A stretch of 34,837 nt of DNA, taken from the NCBI GenBank assembly GCA_040902535.1, contig JBBDXD010000020.1, positions 1-34,837 on the forward strand, in the 5' to 3' direction. The position numbers were made by a program, and so were the translations under genes. Within the stretch, counting starts at the first letter, position 1, and every line of letters starts with the position of its first letter. Shown one piece after another: positions 31,328 through 34,837 of the stretch. Source of the DNA: Dehalococcoidia bacterium. Its GTDB lineage: Bacteria > Chloroflexota > Dehalococcoidia > DSTF01 > JACRBR01. Under the pieces are notes generated by a model. That model was not told the DNA's origin. It did no database searches and saw only the letters and a program-made list of their open reading frames with translations.

Positions 31328-32146
31328 ATGGTGCTGGAACGTTTGCGGCTCGATGGGAGGGTGGCGATCGTCACCGGGGCGGGGCGCGGACTCGGGCGGC
31401 AGATGGCGCTCGCGCTCGCGGAAGCCGGCGCCGACGTCGTGTGCGCGGCGCGGACGGCGGAGCAGATCGACCGGACGAAGGCGGACATCGAAGCGCGCGG
31501 GCGGCGGGCCATCGCGCAGCCGACCGACGTGCAGGACTCGGCGCAGTGCGACGCGCTGATCAAGCGGGCGGCCGGCGAATTCGGACGGCTCGACATCATG
31601 CTTTCGAACGCGGGCATCGGCGACATGCGGGGCGCGAACGCGGAGCTGTGGGACGTCGACGACGGTGACTGGCGGGACACGCTCGACGTCAACCTTTCGA
31701 GTGCGTTCTACTGCGCGCGCGCCGCGTCGAAGCAGATGGTGTCGGAAGGGCACGGCGGCGTGATCATCAACCTGGCGTCGGGGACGGCGATGCGCGCGTA
31801 TCCGATGAGCTTCGGCTACGGCGCGGCGAAGGCGGGCGTGATCGCGCTCACCAAGTCGCTGTCGGCGATGCTGTGGAAGCACGCGATCCGCGTCAACTGC
31901 ATCATCCCGGGCTTCGTGCAGCAGGCGCCGGCGCGCAGCGAGGAGGCGCAGATCTTCGCGCAGACGCGTGGTCGCTACCTGCCTGCGCAACGTCTCGGCG
32001 AGGCGTGGGAGTTGGGGCCGCTCGCCGTGTACCTGGCTTCCGACGCGTCGAGCTATGTGACGGGCCAAGGGTTCGTGATCGACGGCGGCGGCCTGGCCGG
32101 CGGGCTGGCGCCGATCGGTTTCGCGCCAGACGTCGCGCTGGGTTAG
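31328..32146 (+). CDS. Short-chain dehydrogenase/reductase (complete active site)
   Basis: A 272-residue classical SDR. The cofactor loop is VTGAGRGLGRQMA near residue 15, the NNAG-like element is SNAGIG, the active-site Ser is in NLASGTA, and the catalytic YGAAK is at Tyr164/Lys168. It oxidises or reduces an unknown alcohol or carbonyl with NAD(P). GGGAGG at 31316-31321 gives a good ribosome site, so this gene has a conventional leader. It is followed after nine bases by a second SDR gene, and the two probably form an operon. Confidence 0.93.
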   Translation: MVLERLRLDGRVAIVTGAGRGLGRQMALALAEAGADVVCAARTAEQIDRTKADIEARGRRAIAQPTDVQDSAQCDALIKRAAGEFGRLDIMLSNAGIGDMRGANAELWDVDDGDWRDTLDVNLSSAFYCARAASKQMVSEGHGGVIINLASGTAMRAYPMSFGYGAAKAGVIALTKSLSAMLWKHAIRVNCIIPGFVQQAPARSEEAQIFAQTRGRYLPAQRLGEAWELGPLAVYLASDASSYVTGQGFVIDGGGLAGGLAPIGFAPDVALG

Positions 32147-32155
32147 GAGCGAGAG

Positions 32156-32962
32156 ATGCAAAACGAGTGGGGCGACGTCGCGATCTCGGTCGATGCCTAC
32201 AACCTGGCAGGCAAGCGCGCGCTCGTCATCGGTGCGGGCGGCGCGGCGGGGCGGGCGATCGCGCTGGCGCTCGGGGAAGCGGGCGCGGACGTCACCGTGT
32301 CTTCGGCGAGCGAGCGCGGCGACGACGTGATGGCCGCGAAGGGCGTGCAGCGCGAACTGACGAAGATGGGCCGCAAGTCATCGACCGTCGCGACGGACGT
32401 GACGCTGGGCACGGGCGTGCAGGTCATGGTGCGGCAGGTCGCGAAGGAGATGGATGGCATCGACATCCTGGTCAACGCGCCGGACCTCTTCCTCGGCAAG
32501 GCGGCGGAAGCGACGACGGACGTCGAGTTCAACCGCGTCATGCAAGTGAACCTGGCCGGGACGTTTCACGGGTGCCGCGCCGCCGGCAAGGAGATGCTGA
32601 AGCAGGGGCGCGGCGGCCGCATCATCAACGTGACGTCGGCGCTGGGTGAGCGCGCAATAGCGAACGCGGCGGCATACTGCGCGGCGCACGCAGGCGTTCA
32701 CAACCTGACGCGAGCGCTGGCGCAGGAGTGGGGCCCGCAGGGCATCACGGTGAACGCGATCGCGCAGGGGTGGATGGAGTACACGCCGGCGATCGGCAAC
32801 CCGGACCCGGCGGCGAACCAGACGGTGCGCTTCGTGCCGATGAAGCGGGCGGGGACGGCGGAGGAACTGGCGCCGCTGGCGGTGTATCTCGCGTCGGACG
32901 CGTGCGGGTATATCAGCGGGCAGGTGATGTACGTGGATGGCGGGTTGACGACGCATTTGTAG
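32156..32962 (+). CDS. SDR-fold protein with degraded catalytic and cofactor motifs
   Basis: A 268-residue SDR-fold protein. The overall plan is conserved: an N-terminal beta-alpha-beta, Ser161 in NVTSALG, and a GYISGQVMYVDGG C-terminus. Key elements are altered. The active-site Tyr174 is followed by CAAH, so the essential Lys is His178. The cofactor loop is IGAGGAAGRA, with Ala replacing the middle Gly. NNAG has become VNAPD. The codons are clear (TAC TGC GCG GCG CAC), so this is not a frame artefact. AGGAG lies eight bases before the ATG. It follows a complete SDR by nine bases. I infer a non-catalytic or altered partner of that enzyme. Confidence 0.9.
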   Translation: MQNEWGDVAISVDAYNLAGKRALVIGAGGAAGRAIALALGEAGADVTVSSASERGDDVMAAKGVQRELTKMGRKSSTVATDVTLGTGVQVMVRQVAKEMDGIDILVNAPDLFLGKAAEATTDVEFNRVMQVNLAGTFHGCRAAGKEMLKQGRGGRIINVTSALGERAIANAAAYCAAHAGVHNLTRALAQEWGPQGITVNAIAQGWMEYTPAIGNPDPAANQTVRFVPMKRAGTAEELAPLAVYLASDACGYISGQVMYVDGGLTTHL

Positions 32963-32984
32963 TGGTCGTCGGTCGTCGGGTCTC

Positions 32985-33605
32985 GGTCGTCGCGGACGGA
33001 ACCGCAGAGCCGCAGAGGCGCAGAGGGGTTTTCTTTTGTGAGCGCGGGCTTTCAGCCCGCGCGTTGTTGTGCGTGCGCGAAGGACCTCACCCCCGGCCCC
33101 TCTCCGTCAGGCGGAGAGGAGGGACGTTCGTCCGGCACGTTCCTGCGCGTGCAGCGTCGATCTCGGCGTGGGAGGTATCGCCGTGAGGAGATCCTTCGCC
33201 GCGCGTCGCTTGCTCAGGATGACGTTATACGCCGCGCTTGCTCAGGATGACGTGTACACGCCGCGCTTGTTCAGGATGACGTGGAACCTGTCGTCGGTCG
33301 TCAGGGGCGGAACCGCGGAGGCTCACAGGCGCGGAGGGGTTTTCTTTTGTGAGCGCGGGCGTTCAGCCCGCGCTTTTGGTGGCGTGCAACGTTGATCTCG
33401 GAGTGGGAATGGTCGCCGTGAGGAGATCCTTCGCCGCGCTTCGCTTGCTCAGGATGACGTTATACGCCGCGCTTGCACAGGATGACGCGTATACGCCGGG
33501 CTTGCTCAGGATGACGTGTACACGCCGCGCTGGCTCAGGATGGCGTCGCGTTGCGCTTCGCTGGCTCAGGATGAGGTGGGTGGTGGGCGCCTTGCTCTGG
33601 ATGAC
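32985..33605. repeat. Composite intergenic repeat block (two ~310-bp copies)
   Basis: Two diverged direct copies begin near 32998 and 33308. Each contains in order: (i) an (A)CCGCAGAGGCGCAGAGGGG-like word, (ii) GGTTTTCTTTTGTGAGCGC, (iii) a 9-bp hairpin GCGCGGGCT/AGCCCGCGC at 33042-33062 and, with one mismatch, 33353-33373, (iv) GATCTCGG(A/C)GTGGGA with a following GTGAGGAGATCCTTCGCC, and (v) a tandem of 28-31-bp units ending in (T)CAGGATGAC. There are about three units in the first copy and six in the second. The first copy also has an inserted ACCTCACCCC/CTCTCCG hairpin at 33085-33125. No gene is supported in 32963-33629. Confidence 0.85.
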
Positions 33606-33617
33606 GGCGAACGCCAC

Positions 33618-33623
33618 TACAAT
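33618..33623 (+). promoter_or_regulatory. -10 box TACAAT six bases before the start codon
   Basis: TACAAT, GGCGCG, ATG (33630). No Shine-Dalgarno is possible, so a leaderless message is likely. The box lies directly at the edge of the repeat block. Confidence 0.5.
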
Positions 33624-33629
33624 GGCGCG

Positions 33630-34037
33630 ATGGGCAAGCTGACGCGCGCGCAGGTCGATGCGTTCCTCGAGGAGCGGCATACGGTCGTTGTGGGGACGAC
33701 CTACCCGGACGGGCGGCCGCACCTGACGACAGTGTGGTATCGATGGGACAGCGAGGCATTCTGGCTCGCGACAAACCGGACGACGGTGAAGTATCGCAAC
33801 CTGCGGCGGGACCCGCGGATCACGCTGCTGATCGATGCGCCGCCGCGCGAGACGTCGGTCGCGGCGTACGGGAGGGTGGAGGAGATCGCGCGGGATGAAG
33901 GGGCGTGGGACGGGGCGCTGGCGATCGTCGCACGTTACGTCGAGGACGCGCGGGCCTATTTGGAAGAGCGTCGAGACGAGCCGCGTGTGCTTCTACGCGT
34001 CAAACCCGACACAATGGTGACGTGGACACCGGAATGA
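33630..34037 (+). CDS. PNPOx-fold flavin/F420-dependent protein
   Basis: A 135-residue protein of the pyridoxamine-5'-phosphate-oxidase-like split-barrel fold. HTVVVGTTYPDGRPHLTTVWYRWD and later RTTVKYRNLRRDPRITLLID match the general family pattern (strands that bind FMN or coenzyme F420, and the R-N-L-R-R-DPRITL element). Such proteins are small oxidoreductases with mostly unknown substrates. ATG 33630 follows a -10 box by six bases and is the likely true start, because upstream codons are repeat sequence. It ends at 34037. Confidence 0.85.
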   Translation: MGKLTRAQVDAFLEERHTVVVGTTYPDGRPHLTTVWYRWDSEAFWLATNRTTVKYRNLRRDPRITLLIDAPPRETSVAAYGRVEEIARDEGAWDGALAIVARYVEDARAYLEERRDEPRVLLRVKPDTMVTWTPE

Positions 34038-34158
34038 TCTTGGGACGAGCCGTCGACGAGCGCACATCACTTGAGCGTGCCGCCGCTCGTCGCGCACGCG
34101 GACCATGGCGTCCACGTCGCCGGATCGATCTCACGAAGCGCGTTCCGAAGAGCCTGCG
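34038..34158. other. Intergenic spacer, nothing recognised
   Basis: Between the PNPOx-like gene and the HD-domain gene no further gene is supported. An in-frame ATG at 34105 would add 18 residues to the following protein, but that stretch lacks conserved features. Confidence 0.4.
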
Positions 34159-34749
34159 ATGACAGAGTCCGAAGAACTGCTGCGCGCCGCATTGCCCAAG
34201 CTTCCGTCGGGGCTGGCGGAGCACGTGCTGCGCGTGACCGACGAGGCGGCGCGGCTGGCGAGTGTCCACGGCGTCGACCGCGAAGCGGCGAAGATCGCCG
34301 CGCTCGGGCACGACATCCTGCGGGCGCACAGCGGCGACCGGCTGCTGCAGATCGCGGCGGAGCAGGGGTACGCGATCGATGCGGCGGACGCGATCGCGCC
34401 GATCCTCCTGCACGGGCCGCTTTCGGTCGAGATCCTGCGCGAGCAGTACCACGTGCGCGACGCCGACGTGTTGGCGGCGGTGGCGCGCCACACGACCGCG
34501 CACGCCGGGATGTCGCCGCTACAGAAGCTGCTGTTCGTGGCGGACAAGATCGAACCGCACAAGATGGGCGGCCGTCCCGACGTCATTCGCGTCGGCGACC
34601 TGGCGGAGAGCGACCTCGACGCGGCGCTGCTGGCGTATCTCGACTACCAGGTGCAGAACGCGGTCGAGCAGCGTTGGCCGCTGCACCCGAATACGATCGC
34701 GGCGCGGAACGAGCTGATCGCGGCGAAGGTGGGCGGCGCCAGCAAGTAG
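34159..34749 (+). CDS. HD-domain hydrolase, YqeK-like (Ap4A hydrolase family)
   Basis: A 196-residue HD-domain protein. The metal-binding residues are seen as EHVLRVTDEA (first His), AALGHDILRA (HD pair), LLHGPLS, and VARHTTAHAGMSPLQKLLFVADKIEP (later His and Asp). The order fits YqeK, whose members hydrolyse diadenosine tetraphosphate symmetrically to ADP. This gene often neighbours nadD and rsfS, which are not seen here, although the window ends 90 bases later. ATG 34159 has a weak GAAGAG six bases upstream. An ATG at 34105 is a less likely alternative. Confidence 0.85.
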   Translation: MTESEELLRAALPKLPSGLAEHVLRVTDEAARLASVHGVDREAAKIAALGHDILRAHSGDRLLQIAAEQGYAIDAADAIAPILLHGPLSVEILREQYHVRDADVLAAVARHTTAHAGMSPLQKLLFVADKIEPHKMGGRPDVIRVGDLAESDLDAALLAYLDYQVQNAVEQRWPLHPNTIAARNELIAAKVGGASK

Positions 34750-34794
34750 CGGGTTGGCATCGGTGCGCGTCTACTCGCGCCGGCGCGCGATGCC

Positions 34795-34815
34795 GCGCGG
34801 GCTGAAAGCCCGCGC
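34795..34815. repeat. GCGCGGGCT hairpin repeat
   Basis: A perfect 9-bp stem (GCGCGGGCT, GAA loop, AGCCCGCGC). It is the same palindrome as at 33042-33062 and 33353-33373, here with the loop in the opposite orientation. It lies 45 bases after the HD-domain gene and could act as its transcript end. Confidence 0.7.
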
Positions 34816-34837
34816 TCGGTTAGTTCTCGCGGCGCGG

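Noticed and set aside
32985-33605. CRISPR array from the regular 28-31 bp units
   Set aside because: The units are contiguous imperfect tandem copies with no unique spacers of constant length, and no cas gene is present.

Overview
The window is 34.8 kb of GC-rich, gene-dense bacterial chromosome. No ribosomal or other decisive marker gene is present, so the taxonomic call is an inference. High third-position GC, GTG/TTG starts, an 11-gene nuo cluster without nuoEFG, and several genes that seem to start right after a -10 box together suggest Chloroflexota (Dehalococcoidia or Thermomicrobia-like). A deep actinobacterial relative cannot be excluded.

Layout. (1) 1-2.9 kb: an ECF-like sigma factor fused to its own zinc-finger anti-sigma-type domain, a membrane helix and a Pro/Thr-rich tail, followed by a membrane-bound diguanylate cyclase. 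(2) 2.9-9.5 kb: single genes separated by dispersed intergenic repeats. These are a NudL-like Nudix hydrolase, a coupled pair (aminoglycoside-phosphotransferase-fold kinase plus small partner), two GNAT acetyltransferases, tRNA-Ser(GCU), a DUF2007-type small protein, a PHP-type CehA/McbA-like metallohydrolase, and a third GNAT gene broken by a stop codon and two frameshifts. (3) 9.5-20.1 kb, minus strand: nuoABCDHIJKLMN, a proton-pumping respiratory complex I without the NADH-oxidising module. NuoC carries an unusual disordered N-terminal extension. (4) 20.1-27.0 kb, plus strand: a cobalamin riboswitch followed by btuF-btuC-btuD-cobO-cobT-cobS-cobU and a rhomboid protease gene, nearly all joined by 1-4 nt overlaps. 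This is a B12/corrinoid uptake and nucleotide-loop-assembly operon. The nuo and B12 operons diverge from two good promoters that flank a perfect 9-bp inverted repeat. (5) 27.1-31.1 kb: a small ORF, a MerR regulator with a palindrome over its own promoter and an MFS exporter behind it, two small hypothetical genes (one of atypical composition), and an EamA/DMT permease. (6) 31.3-34.8 kb: two tandem SDR genes, the second with a degraded active site, then a 0.67-kb composite repeat block, a PNPOx-fold flavoprotein, and a YqeK-like HD hydrolase.

The most interesting items are the self-contained membrane sigma/anti-sigma fusion, the SDR pair with one probably non-catalytic member, the NuoC extension, the shared control region between nuo and the B12 operon, and the recurring -10-to-ATG architecture that suggests leaderless translation. 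I did not find an obviously new defence, CRISPR or mobile-element system. All function calls rest on reading motifs by eye; no database search was run.
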